Source: Antitrichia curtipendula
Taxonomy: Eukaryota > Streptophyta > Bryopsida > Hypnales > Leucodontaceae
Assembly: GCA_951230915.1 (NCBI GenBank)
Contig: OX579633.1
Span: forward strand, 27,438,574 to 27,502,573
Reading direction: 5' to 3'
Length of the DNA: 64,000 nt
The stretch's first letter is position 1, and the number at the start of each line of letters is the position of its first letter. Shown piece after piece: positions 45,734-57,455 of this stretch. A program made the translations under genes and the position numbers. The notes beneath the pieces were generated by a model, which ran no database searches, was not told the origin of the DNA, and worked only from the letters and a program-made list of their open reading frames with translations.

Positions 45734-46125
45734 TTAGAGCATCCTCAATTCTAACGATATGTTGGTCTTAATGGTATATCAAACGGTATATAATAGAACT
45801 TAAAATTTGTATCATTAGAAGTGCATCCAAAAGAACTTCGAGAGGGTACAAAAAAATTCAAATTTTCACGCTGGACCACCACTTCAAAAGCAAAGTAAAG
45901 TCATAAATTATAGAAGTCTTAGCAAATCACAGTTACCAAAGCAAAAGTTGGCCATTGACAATCCACATTTAATCCAGTGTGTAAATTTGAATTTATTTGC
46001 ACCCTTTTAAAGTTCTTTGGGATGTGCTTCCAATGATTCAAATTTCTAATTCTAATTATATACCATTCAAGGATTAGAAAATCATATAGAGGGCCAATAT
46101 ACCATTAGGACTGAGGATGTTCTTA
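45734..46125. mobile_element. PIF/Harbinger-like MITE, palindromic
   Basis: The body is 45737-46122 (386 bp), with ends GAGCATCCTCAATTCTAA and, inverted, GAACATCCTCAGTCCTAA. TTA is duplicated on both sides (45734-45736 and 46123-46125). The two halves are inverted copies over much of their length (for example AAAGAACTTCG against AAGTTCTTTGGG), a classic foldback MITE. Confidence 0.75.
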
Positions 46126-46810
46126 CCCCCTACTTATATAGTTTGCTTTCAAAAAACTTAGTTGTAGCCCATTGAAACACTGTTGTTTAAGTTAGTACTA
46201 CCTTTGTCTCAAAATAAATCCATAGTCTCTACTCTCTATAATAGAAGCATTGTAGCCGACCACTTAAAACAATTCCACGCAATTTCTGAAGCAGTAGAAG
46301 GTGATGTAAATTTATTGTCTTGTAGAAAAATAGAAATGATGGGTTTTGTCAATTTTTTCATGATTTTTTTCCTTAAATTCAAATTACTATGAATTTTGGA
46401 AGCCAAAAGTTGGCCTCAATCCATATCCAATGTATAGAGTCTTCCAAATCCAATCATTCTATAGGGGTGCACATTTTCTTAGTAAGAATGTACTCTGTTG
46501 GTACATGGTGACAGAATTGGATACATGGACGGTTTAGGGTATTTCCACCTTAATTACTCTCCTGCTCATTGCTTCCTATTTTCTTGCTCACTACATTAGA
46601 ACATGTGTCATGATTTTATAGTAACAATCTTGCAAAGAAGACAAAATCACATTCCAAACTTTGGTTGGAACCTCTTCTAGCCTTGGTTGGAAATAGTAGC
46701 ACCCTACATGTTGGGTAGTGATGCCTAGTTGGTAATGGATGGTTCTACTGCTGTAGTGGGAAACTAGTCAAAGTACCAAGGATTTGATTTATGTTGAGGC
46801 ATAGGAAGTA
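46126..46810. other. Gene-free spacer with a Stowaway-like fragment
   Basis: Near 46200, TGTCTCAAAATAAATCC resembles a Stowaway terminus, but no partner was found. 46455-46545 (GAATGTACTCTGTTGGTACA) recurs at 51725-51745. No gene. Confidence 0.4.
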
Positions 46811-47670
46811 AGATAGGTACACCCAAATGTGCCACTGACCTTAACCCCTAAACCCCCGAGGGTGTTTTCTACCAAAAAAAAATTAAAACTACCACTTTTG
46901 TTGTATTCACTTAAGGAAACCAATTTTTTTGTTTTTTTGAAAACTTAACTGTAGGATCTTGTACTTAACTTGTCTGAGATCATGTAGTAAAAATTTCATC
47001 AAAGTTGACCGTACAGATTGGAAGATATTAGCATTCAAAGTTGAACAAAAAGTTTTTTTTCAAGAAGATGCATAAATTGCCCGAAAAACTAAGATTGTCC
47101 ATAACTTTTTCATCCCTAGTCAAATAGAATGAATCAAAGCTTCATGTATAGGTAAGAACATAATCTTTTAGGAAAAAAAATTCAAAAAAAATTATTTTGA
47201 CTTTTTATAATTTTTTTTGGGCTGCCCGCCAATCTCCATTTCTTGCTCATTGTACCATAACTTTTTCATCCAGCATCCGATTGAAACAAAAATTATATAT
47301 CCACAAAGCTCTTGCAAAGCTACACAACTTCAAAAAATCTCAAAAAAATTCACTTCAAACTGAGACAATAGGAACTTACCCGGACCCAAATTGTCCCTCG
47401 AGGAGACAAGCAGGGTTTTAGGGGTTAAACCGCTATCTATACTATGTGTACATCTCCAAAATCAGTTCTGTACCTATAAGGAAGAAATACTTTTAGAACC
47501 AAACTTTGTTCCTTAATAACTTTTGCATACAATATCAAATGCCATGTTCTTTGGTGTGTTGGAACCTCCTTTCACTTGCCTATAAGAACAGATAAAAATT
47601 TGACCAGTCTAATAATAGTAACAAGGCTCAGTAGCAAAAAATAGCAATTTTGGGTGTACCTACCTTATCT
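46811..47670. mobile_element. AGGTACACC-terminus MITE carrying a nested TTAA element
   Basis: Ends AGATAGGTACACCCAAA and, inverted, AGATAAGGTAGGTACACCCA. Without the insert (46845-47424 plus one TTAA) the element is ~276 bp. Relatives lie at 53395-53910, 35155-35400, 51541-52190 and 1-175 (shared TTGGAACCTCCTTTCACTTG and CATAACTTTTGCATAC). Confidence 0.7.
46841..47428. mobile_element. TTAA-flanked element, copy 6, with perfect long ends
   Basis: The body is 46845-47424 (580 bp), with ends CCCCTAAACCC and, inverted, CCCCTAAAACCC. It is flanked by TTAA at 46841-46844 and 47425-47428. It lies inside another repeat; removing the body and one TTAA restores 'GACC-TTAA-ACCGC', which matches uninserted relatives ('ACCTAAAACCGAC' at 53427). 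This is the cleanest evidence for a TTAA target duplication in the window. Confidence 0.85.
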
Positions 47671-48322
47671 ATTTTTTTATTAAGGTAGTATGTTGTAAAA
47701 GTGTCCATCCTCTTCAAATGGATCCTATATTTAGGTATAAAATGAACTTCAAGTGGTCCTAAAATGGATATGTAACAACTTTTAATGGACTGAAGATAAA
47801 GTAGGAACAACTTAAAGTGTGTTAAAGATTGCTTTAAAGTTTAAATGTGGATGGTTATAACATGTGGTTAGGTTCATTTTTAAATATAGTGATAGATGGG
47901 CATTTATGTATTTAAATAAGAAGTTAACAGGCCAACTACTTTATTTGGAGAATGCAAAATCTGAAATTGATTGGATATAAGTATGGTCGCTTTAAGGACC
48001 CTTGCTTGTTACTTAGTGCAAATCCCCATGCTTCTTCTTGGTTTCCTCATCTTCCTTTATAGGCCGCATGTGTGCTGATTTTGCCAAACCTACTGTCATA
48101 AATAGGTGCCCAGAACCAAAAACTTTGAAAAATCGTAACTAATTCAATATTGCTTGGAAAATTATGAAACCACTTGTGGTAGATGCCGCATCCATTTATC
48201 TTTCTCTATAAAATAAGTAAGAAAAATCTTTCTCTGTAAAATAAGTAAAAAATCTTAAGGTCTACAGAAGCCTATGAAAAAGGTGTAACAGCCCGTAAAT
48301 GGTCCCTTTTAGAGCATCCTAC
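47671..48322. repeat. Gene-free spacer and a GAGCATCCTAC-end family copy
   Basis: From roughly 47970 to 48322, sequence related to 13724-14000 (a CGTAACTAATTC word, then an ATTATGAAACCACTTGTGG word) ends in TTTTAGAGCATCCTAC. The left limit is uncertain. Confidence 0.4.
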
Positions 48323-49756
48323 CTTACGTGCAGCATGCAGTGCTCCCCAGCTGAGCTCCTGTGCGCGCAGAAGTGGAATGCACTCATGATCTCAGCACCA
48401 ATTTCTTACCTTGTTGCAGTATCAAGGCGTGTATCTTGTGCCCCGCTTTGTGTCCTTCAGGTCGCGGCTTACATGATCAAGCAACGAGAGTTTTGTTGTG
48501 GATCCAAAACCATAGCTTGTGCTTCTTTTCAGGCCAGCACTCGATCTATTTCTTCTTCCGGTGTACTCTTTCTTAGTTAGTAGCAATGGGTTCCCTCCCG
48601 TTGCCTCACATTGTAACGGTACCCATCGATAAATTAAAGCAGGCCACATCACTCCGTTTCTCCTCTTCGCCAAGCAATTGGCCTCCGAAGGTTTCACCAT
48701 CACCATCGCCAGCTCCGACAAATTCACCTCGGAGCTCCAGCTCGCTCACAGCTCCTTGTCTCGCGAGCTTCCTATTCGCTTCGTGGGCCTCAGAGACGAC
48801 TCCCAGCATCTGACCCACCCACCTCGAGGTTTTCGATGAGCGTAAAACGAAGGCTGGAAGGGAGAAGGCGATCAGGTTGTTGGTCGAGCTGATCACAGAT
48901 GTGAGCTCTGCGAATGCAATGCTGTCGAGGGGCGTTCCGACTGCAGCGTTTCCTGTGTGTGTGGTGCACGACATGATGGCGTGCTGGGCGCAAGAAGCGG
49001 CAGAGAGGATGCAGATTGAGAAGCATCTGTTGTACGTGTCGCCTGTGGCGTGTCTGTCCGTGGGGTTGCAGGTATGGTCGATCCCTCCTTCCACCAGGAA
49101 GTAGGAAGTAGCAGTTGCTGCAACACATCGTCAATGGTTTTGCAACATTGGTTTTGTAAGTGTTAAAAAACGGAATGCATGGTCTATTAATTGCGAACTC
49201 ACTGTTGCAAAAGTGTTGTGAAACTTTGCTGCAAAAGTCTTGGCCATGGAAACAATGCACGTGTTCGCCTAAACGTACTGTTGCAAGCAAAAACTGTTGC
49301 AATCTCAAATAGTTGTGAATACATTAATTGCATAGTGTTGTACTAAATCATTGCGTGATTGCTAATAGATTTCTGACTTTCATTGCAAAGCCACGACAAA
49401 CTGAACTTTTGCAATTTTAGCCTTCCGTAGTAGTGGAGTCTGGTTATTGTTGGTGGAAGTCGCCAGTGGTCCCGAATCAATGTGATTTTCGTAATTAGAT
49501 CAAGTAGAGAAGAATGCTTCTGAATGTGCTAGCAAATCAAATTTGACACTAGTATTCACGGATTTTGTAGCTATGACAAACTCCTGGGATAATGTTTGCT
49601 AAATTTAGACCCATTTCTGAGAATTGGAAGACACTACTCTGATTCATCCTTTTAGAAATCAATAATTTTGCTCAATCGTTCTGGAGAACTGCTTATGCAG
49701 TCTATTCTGCTCGGCTGATACAATCCAATTACTCAGGACTTCTGGGGAAGCCTTGT

Positions 49757-50340
49757 GCAAATTTTCAACAGGGTGGATATGAAGTAGAAATTTCATTGGT
49801 TTGTAAGTGAGAAAAACCTGAGAGAAACCTCTACTACTACCAACCGTTATTAACTTAGTGAGTGTAGATCCACCTAACATAACCGAAATGCACGAGACTT
49901 TTGCCACAATGGCATGTTTTGATTGGTTGAGCAATCAAAGAAGTCAAACGGCTCAACTCTCCTACATTGACATTATGTCCAGTAATTGCAAAGTAGGCCA
50001 AGTCAACAAGAATAATAGCAGGTGAGTACCAACCTCACCACCCACAACTGGGTAGCACAGGAAGATTTAGTGACGTTAACCGGGGCTAATCCTTTGAGGA
50101 ATAGCCCCCACTTTAGCCCCCTTGTACAAAGTGTTTGAAAAATCTTGGATTTTTTTTTTCACACTACTTTAGACCCCAAAATGTCCCACCTTGGCCCGGC
50201 TAAAGTTCATGTGGGCTTAAGCCTTGGGGTCTAAAGTGGGGCAGTTTAGACCCCTCCAAAACTTTAGCCCCAGGGGCTAATGCCACGAAATCTTCCTGTG
50301 ATAGGTCCTAAACTCCTAACCAACGATTATTCTTGATAAC
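49757..50340 (+). repeat. Dispersed direct repeat, copy B, interrupted by a MITE
   Basis: Partner of 16435-16720. It lies in what was the UGT intron between pieces 1 and 2, and is split by the element at 50056-50300. Confidence 0.7.
50056..50300. mobile_element. MITE with CACAGGAAGATTT termini
   Basis: 245 bp. Left end CACAGGAAGATTTAGTGACG. The right end, inverted, is CACAGGAAGATTTCGTGGCA, and the match continues for ~34 bases. The flanks both contain TAG (50053-50055, 50302-50304), suggesting a 3-bp duplication; CAC ends with a 3-bp duplication would fit CACTA, but this is uncertain. Internally it repeats GGGGCTAA / TTAGCCCC words. Confidence 0.75.
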
Positions 50341-51540
50341 TTGGCCTACTTTGCCAATACCTAATCCATATCGTTCCACCTACCTGGGTCAATGGGCTGA
50401 CTGATATCAATCCCCTCCCCACCGTTTCCATCATATAGGTATTACATTATTATCATTTCTGGTTTCGAAAGGAACCCTAATTACTGAACCTGATGGAATT
50501 CGTTTTGCTCGTGTTGGCAGTCCGAACGATTGGCTCGAGAAGGCCGAGTTCCAGTCACCCCCGAAACGCAAGAATTTTCCAATCACGGACATTCCAGGTC
50601 TGCCCCCCCTCCAGCCCAGGGACCTCCCTTCCATGTACCTATTTGCCGAAACGTACGACTGGTACAGTTACCACGACCACAGAAACGGAAAGGCAGACCT
50701 GGTTTTGGTGAACAGCTTCTACGATTTGGAAAAGCAAGCCATGGATGGAGTGCGAAAGGAAGTGATTGGTACTCCTGGTGTGCAGGTTAGTCTACAGTGT
50801 CGGCATAAATTGCTGCATCATCTCAGTTGTCCGTATTAACTTTGTTCAAGAACAACATTGGCAGCTTAATTCCTTCGTAAGTTGTTGAGAATCTTTTCTG
50901 CATTTGGGGATCTTTTCATTCGAGTTTTAATGATCTCGAATCCATCCCCTTCGGGCGGACTCCCAACAAGATCCAATTATTTTCTCACAAATCCATAATG
51001 GGAATGAATGATGCTCAAAATCAGCTAATCCAAACGATTTGAGGTGCAGTTTTCTCAAACCTTTTTAGGGAAAACGAGTCCCATCATTTCTGGCCTCATG
51101 AGATTTGAGCTCTTTTGAAGAGAACAAATGGGAATTTTAATTATGTTTTGGAGATCGACATATGCAATGTTCTTCACTCGAACTACTGATATCATATTTT
51201 CTCCTCCATTGAATTTATACTTCCTACAAATATGATGAATCAAAACGGTCATTTTTGAAATCACGAATACTTCGTCCTTATAAAAGGGTTTAACATGAGA
51301 TTTTCCGTGACACTTGTGTGCAGATCAAATGTCTGCTTGACATTGGTCCATTGAGGCCAGAGTTTCACCATGATCCTGTCGTAGTTGAGGAAACCGACCG
51401 CTGCATCCTTTGGCTCAACACACAAAAAACTTCTTCAGTTCTGTATGTCTGTTTCGGAAGTCACACGACGCACCGGGCTCCGCAATTTTTTTCTTTTCTT
51501 TTAGTGTTTAAATTTTCATATTTTCTTGTTGGCAAGTGAA

Positions 51541-52190
51541 AGGAGGTTCCAACGCACCAAAGAATGTGACATTTGGACACCGTATGCAAAAGTTACAAAG
51601 GATCAAAGTTTTTTTTGGTATATGTTCTGAAATCGTTTAGACATAGTGAGGTGAAGACACCTTAAAACCGTCCTTGTACCCAATTCCTTCATGATGTACC
51701 AAGGGTACACATTTTCGTAGAAAGAATGTACTCTGTTGGTACATGGTGACGGAAATGGATAAATGGATCAGTGTTTTTTTTTTCATTTTCCATGAAGTGG
51801 CAAAGTGGCGATATTAAATGTTATGGTGGTGCTCCAAGTTTCAACATTCATCCACGTATTGGATAGAAAATGTGATACTGCATATCTATAATTTTATTTT
51901 CATTCACAATGTGGCAATTTCATCCAAGATTTTTCTTGAACTTGAAGTTTTTTGGCGATTTCATCCAAAATTTTACTAAAAATTTCCTATAGGCTTGGTG
52001 GTAAGTAAAAAAATTTGGTGCAATTTTGCACCAAATCGCCGGAAAAAAAAACACTGACATGGATGGGAATGGGTGTTTCCACCTTACATATTGATTTTGA
52101 AGATGTGTACTATACATAGAGTGATGATTGATGGCGGTTTTAGGCAAGGTGCGATTTTGGGGGGTACCCACCTTACTTGGAACAATTGGC
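51541..52190. repeat. AGGTACACC-family repeat inserted in the UGT, with a hAT-like MITE inside
   Basis: It starts near GGAGGTTCCAACGCACCAAA and ends near GGGGGGTACCCACCTTAC, both typical of the family. The UGT frame is lost just before it, at CGGGCTCCGCAATTTTTT, and resumes at 52425. A second insert sits within it (51769-52056). Confidence 0.6.
51761..52064. mobile_element. hAT-like MITE with 8-bp target duplication
   Basis: The body is 51769-52056 (288 bp), with ends CAGTGTTTTTTTTTTC and, inverted, CAGTGTTTTTTTTTCC. Flanks AAATGGAT (51761-51768) and ACATGGAT (52057-52064) match at 7 of 8. CAGNG ends and an 8-bp duplication are typical of hAT. Interior TTTGGCGATTTCATCCAA words recur in reverse near 37350-37430. 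Confidence 0.75.
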
Positions 52191-52640
52191 CTAGTTATTA
52201 TCATTGTGAAAGAATTACACCAATAATAGTCATAATTAGTGTAACTATCAATATTTATTTAGAAAGTTATTCAAAGTAAAAAAAAATTCATTTTAATAAT
52301 AGGAGTCATTCAAAAGAAATTTATAGCAAGTTTTGAAATGTTTTTGATTTGTGTGTATTTTAAAATTGAGATGAATGTTTCCTTTTATTAATGTCACTAT
52401 TATTATTCATACTTGGAACTAGGATTTGAGGAACGGTTATAGGGAAGAGGGAAGTGCTTCTCTGGATGGGCACCACAAAGATGAATTTCTGCACATGCGG
52501 CAACTGGCAGGTTCTTGACCCATTGCGGATGGAATTCAATCTTGGAAAGCATGTGTATGGGGATTCCTATGCTTACGTGGCCCTTTTGGGCAGACCAAAA
52601 TGTCAACAACCGGTTAGTTTTGTATCTTGAACTCATTGGG

Positions 52641-53394
52641 GCATTCACTTTTAGAAATTTTACATTTTTAGGATTTTATTTTTTAAATTTCAATGGGAAC
52701 TAATAATCTTACTAGTATTAACCAATCATTATAGAAAAGAGGCTACATTTTATGCCATAATTGCACTTCTCTTTATAGTTTCAATTCCAAATTTCATTCC
52801 TTAGATTATTTGGAAGATTATCTTGCACTACTATTAGACACAATTGTCATCTTAGATAATTGGTATGAAGTTTAGCATATTCAAAATGATATCTAGCAGC
52901 TTTCTTTTTTTGTCTACCAAGAAGATTCTTTAAAAAATTCATGATATCTAAGAACATTGTCTAATTTCTAAAAATATTCTAAGAAAATTTTAGAAAATTT
53001 AACATAATTTAAACATGATTTACACTCATTTGACCAAACACAATTCATCAAATATTAAACAATGCAAAAAATAGGCTAAGCTCTTTTAAGGAGACAACCA
53101 TGTCACAGATTCTCCAAGATTGTATTGTCTTCATTCAAATTATTATGCAGATGAAGATGCTAAGAAGCTCAAATCTAGAGTTTAAAAGTAGAAAATATAC
53201 ACTACTAACTGCTTATGTAGCTAAACGCGTATAATTTTTGCAACATGATTTTTGCATTCATTTGAGTTAAGATATGTTCACATTTGGTATTAGGAGTGGG
53301 AGTTAGCAAAGTGAATCTACTCCCATAGTATACATAAATGCATTCCTAAATCTCTCACAAGTACCAATCCATTCTTAACATGCCTTTAGCTATT
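52641..53394. other. Gene-free AT-rich insert between UGT pieces 4 and 5
   Basis: Very AT-rich, with stops in all frames. It may be intron or inserted DNA; no element ends are visible. Confidence 0.4.
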
Positions 53395-53910
53395 AAGGTA
53401 GGTACACCTAAAATTGCACGTTACCTAAAACCGACATCATTACTCTATCAATGTACATCTCCAAAATCAATATGCATGTATGTTGAAGAAATGATTTTAA
53501 AACATCTACCCAAAAGAACTTCAATCCTTCATAACTTTTGCCCACGGTATCTAAATGTCATGTTCTTTGGTGTGTTGGACTCTCCTTTCACTTGCCAACA
53601 AGAAAATCAATGAAAATTTGACTAATCTATGAATAGTAACTAGACACAATAACAAAAAGTGATGGATTGGGGGTACCCAATTTACGTAAGTTTTACAACT
53701 TCAGTTGGAGTATTATGAGTTGCTAAGAACTCGATTTTAGAACATCTACCATAAAAAAAACTTTGATCCTTTATAACTTTTGCATATGGTATCCAAATGT
53801 CGCATTCTTTGGTGTGTTGGAACCTCCTTTCATTTGCCAACAAGAAAATCAATGAAAACTTTGGACACAGTAGCCAAAAGTAGCGGTTTCGGGGGTACCC
53901 ACATTACATA
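53395..53910. repeat. Two tandem AGGTACACC-family repeats
   Basis: First copy 53395-53690: GGTAGGTACACC start and GGGGGTACCCAATTTAC end. A second partial copy, 53691-53910, repeats CATAACTTTTGC, CTTTGGTGTGTTGG, AACCTCCTTTCA and ends GGGGGTACCCACATTAC. Confidence 0.65.
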
Positions 53911-54200
53911 AGTTATATAAAACTTGAAGTATTATAAGCTGCTAATTAACTTGGTTTGAATAATGGCTCCCGATTGCAGGTTCTTGGTGGACACTGCAAG
54001 ATTGGCGATTGAGTTGAAGCGAGAACCCATCAATCCCAGAGCAGGACCTCGGAGGAAGTTGCCGCATTATAAGGCGAGTCAAGAAGGCGGAAATCGAAAG
54101 GCAAGTCCGTCGACTGATCGATGCAAGAGGAAGAAGGCCAAATCATTCGACGTAACATGCAAAAAATGAAGCGGAATGCACAGAGTGAACTCACATTTCA

Positions 54201-55189
54201 CCAAAAGCAACATCTAGATTCCAAATTCAATGAAAGTTGCTTTTTCTTTTCCTTTACTTATTTTGTACATCTTCAAAAGCATCCAAGTTGGCACTGAAGG
54301 AATAATATCATTTTTAGAGAAATTATTGGCTTGTAGAAGCTCACTTTGTAGAAGTTCTAGTGTATGTATGTATTACTATTGTATATAGGAGCAAAATAAG
54401 GGACGGATTAAGTTTATGTGGAATTAAGATTCCTCTAGAGAGGATGGATTGTTGTATCACTTCAAGGATGTGATGATTTATGTTGAATAGCTTGTAGAAA
54501 TGCAAGCAAACTTGGTTTCAATCACAACTAGGAACATTCATAGTCATTAGTCATGGATACAAGATGCAATCTGAACTATAGTAAACTTGCTAATCACCGC
54601 ACACACAAAATTCAAATCCTTCTCCACATAAATATATAGATACTTGCATGTTTTGAAATTTGGGGCGTGATTATTAAATGTCATGTTAAGATTCATCTTC
54701 TAAAAAACAAAATGCAAAAAGATTTCTTCATATAAATTTTATTGCAATTTAAAGGTGATGCACTTGAAATCTAGTCAAAAATTCCTTACCACCCTTCACT
54801 GCATAGTGTGTAGTCATTTGGGGGTGGTGATACAAAATTTTGTTCCCATGCATCACAATTGAATTGGTAGTTGAATCGTGTGGTTAGTGTGCGGCAATTA
54901 GCAGCAGTGAATGACCGTTTTACTATACATGACCCCATTGTAGTCCGGTTTGTAGGCAGGGTCACTTTGAAAACATTGAGCGTGTTTCCAAAAACATGCC
55001 CTAATATAAAAAAAAACATGAATTTGGTTAAACAGTACTGAAGCCCACATTCTCGCAACACTAATCCTTGAAGTGAGAAAACATGAATTTCTTCCTTTAT
55101 TGTTTTATATTCTTTTGGGTGATTGAAATTGAATTTCTCAATTCTGAGATGAATAACAGAATACTCTAGAAGGCCTTCAATTTGATGTA
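54201..55189. other. Gene-free region
   Basis: A minus-strand open frame of ~148 codons (54786-55232) has no ATG at its left and no motif that I recognise; its beginning is the LTR-like sequence described next. Confidence 0.4.
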
Positions 55190-55534
55190 TGCAACAACAA
55201 AGGAACAAAACAAGAAATCTAAGAGATTGCAATTGAGATCTAGAGAAGAAGAAGGGTTAGGTGTTTTGCACTTTAGTGCAAATAATATTTGATTATAAGA
55301 AAAACTTGTTACAACCAAGATAGGAGTAACCATGAAATTAAGTCTAAGCTACTTGTCTAACTATCCTAGCACTCTACTAACTAACTTTAATGCAAATTCT
55401 TGGTATTAATTATTGTTACAATTTCCGTTATATCAAAATTGCTAACTGGACTAGTATTCCAATAAACCAATCTAGATGAACTCCATAAGTTGCTTCTAGA
55501 ATGAGTCTTCATTCTATTGTTGCATGCTTCAACA
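55190..55534 (-). mobile_element. Probable Ty1/copia LTR (solo or 3' LTR)
   Basis: Read on the minus strand, 345 bp begin TGTTGAAGCATGCAACAATA and end TTGTTGTTGCA, with the TG...CA termini of an LTR and a typical late CTTCTTCTTCTCTAGATCTC stretch. Immediately before it is a purine-biased stretch ending TTGTTGAGG, in the place of a copia polypurine tract. The weakly similar frame just upstream may be the tail of pol. No second LTR and no matching 5-bp duplication were found. Confidence 0.5.
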
Positions 55535-56565
55535 CCTCAACAAAAAACTTGCATTGAATTCCTATCAGACACTTAAAACACAAGTTGATACTTGGCACCA
55601 AATTCCAATGGCTTCTAGTTTTAGTGCTTTCGGGAGTTTCATCTTGTTTTTATTTTAAGCCACACACATGCACCTAGTTCATTTGTTAGCAATGGGCCTT
55701 TGACATACTAATCTTTTCAATAAACTTTGACTCTTGGTCCTTTATTTGAAATACTTTACAATTAATTATAATAAAGTTGGATAATAAACAAAAGCTATTC
55801 TTTGATGTTCAATGAAAGAACATTGAAATTAGGATACAAATGTAGAAAAGCTAACACTTGATTTTAGTAATCCTTCAATAAGTTTTCAAATTTTCATTTG
55901 GACATTGCAAGAATAAAATTTCTCGTTGATATTGTATTTGTATTTTCATTGTTTGCTTTTTTGTTAATAAATGTTGTTTTGCACTAGTTATCGAGCTAAG
56001 GGCAATCACCTCCAATTCAATCAGTAGATCCAACCCGTTTCAACTCATAACTTATTCCAACATCCAAAAACTGTCAAAAGGAACCAACCTTCATGCAAAC
56101 ACAATCTCAACTTCACCTCTCTTTTTGTTCAACATGAGCCAAGCTTTGGTTAATTATACAATACAAATCCAAATGATCAAGGTTAAATGGGACACACTTT
56201 ATTTTATGTCTAAACCTATGTAAGTTCAAAGTAAAAATGTACGCACATGCACCTTGTAACCTATATTTAGATTGCACCAATCCATATTTAGATTCATCTT
56301 GAACTAATTACAAGACATTAGATGTAATTCAGCTAGTCTACACTCTACAGGGCTGTGAGTTCCCCCGAGTTCTCGAACTATAAGAACTTGACCATAGCAA
56401 CAGGCTGATGTGGTAAAGCAATTGCCTCATCAGATAATAATAATAATAATAATAAATATTTTTTGAATACATTTTTTGAAATTTTGAATATTTGTTAATA
56501 TTAATATTATTTCATTATTTCATTATTATTATTAATAATTTTGACCAGTACTGGTTGGTTCAGTG
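55535..56565. other. Gene-free region, possible copia internal remnant
   Basis: It may include decayed retrotransposon sequence adjoining the LTR. A (TAA)n microsatellite lies at 56433-56456, followed by AT-rich DNA. No gene. Confidence 0.4.
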
Positions 56566-57348
56566 CACTACAAGAAAATGAGGGGTTCTGCGACTGCACT
56601 GTGCAACTCATTTTGTAGTTGCATACGTCGTTTGCAACTAGGTGATAATCTGGAGCCCGCAGTTGCAGTGGACAAGTTGTATGAGTTGCAGTGTAGTCGC
56701 AGGGGGTTCATGTCATCGAACAGTATTCAAAAAACTTCATCGACGAATTGTTCTGACGTGGAGTTTACTGCCACGTAAGGTCAGGTCTTGCATTCGATAC
56801 TTGAGGCACTCGTAGTCGACTTCTTTGCAACTAGCATACACTCGTTTATGACGTATCATATGCAACTTGTTCACAACTTTTTTGCAACTAGATTCTGTTG
56901 ATGTATGACTTCTTTGCCACTACTATGCAACTACAGAGGGATCTGCGACTAGTTTCTAATGTATCCAGCTACTTATCAAGTATGTGACTTTTATGCGACA
57001 AATTTTCAACTCATGTGCTACTCCTTTGCTATTTCTAAGCAACTTCTGGATAACTCCTATGCAACTGATCGTCAACTCATATGCAATTAAATTGCAGCTC
57101 AAAGTTCACTCAGGTAGAACTCATTTGCAACTAAAAATCGACTCACATACAACTAATTTGCAACTCAACACCAACTCACATGCAACTCATTTGGAACTAC
57201 TCATAGGCAACTAGTTCGCAACTTAGAGCCAACTCAAGAGCAACTACGTTGCAACTCGAAGCCAACTCCCATACAATTAGTTTACAACTGAGAACTGACT
57301 CACATACATCTAATTTGCAACTCAAAGCCAACTCAAGGCCAACTGACA

Positions 57349-57455
57349 TACAACTAGTTTGCAACTAAGAGCTGACTCATATACAACTAGTTTGCAACTA
57401 AGAGCTGACTCAGGTACAACTAGTTTGCAACTAAGAACTAACTCACATACTACTA
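57349..57455. repeat. 33-bp subterminal repeats of the CACTA element
   Basis: TAGTTTGCAACTAAGA recurs at 57355, 57388 and 57421 with a GCTGACTCA(T/G) word between, a regular version of the GCAACTA motif spread through the left arm. Confidence 0.85.

Larger units (their letters stand above)
48586..54200 (+). pseudogene. UDP-glycosyltransferase (family 1 UGT) pseudogene broken by repeats
   Basis: Five pieces in order. (1) 48586-49071: ATG, MGSLPLPHIVTVP, a frameshift, then GHITPFLLFAKQLASEGFTI, a second frameshift near 48830, then VFDERKTKAGREKAIRLLVE and AFPVCVVHDMMACWAQEAAE to a CAG|GTATGG donor. (2) ~50476-50785: GSPNDWLEKAEFQSPPKRK, ITDIPGLPPLQPRDLPSMY, donor CAG|GTTAGT. (3) 51324-51487: IKCLLDIGPLRPEF, SSVLYVCFGSHTT, then cut by inserted repeats. 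(4) 52425-52617: GFEERL with stop TAG at 52440-52442, then the PSPG box 52467-52598, exactly 44 codons from W to Q (W-A-P-Q, HCGWNSILES, FWADQ), holding a TGA at 52482-52484. (5) 53966-54200: frameshifted C-terminal helix (EIERQVRRLIDAR, KKAKSFDVTC). Such enzymes transfer sugar from UDP-sugars to small molecules. Frameshifts, stops and insertions make this copy non-functional. Confidence 0.92.

Noticed and set aside
48790..49308. 172-codon minus-strand open frame
   Set aside because: It is antisense to the UGT piece 1, whose sense frames match the family; the antisense frame is a shadow.
54786..55232. 148-codon minus-strand frame as a secreted cysteine-rich protein
   Set aside because: There is no ATG at the hydrophobic start, and that start coincides with the end of the LTR-like sequence.
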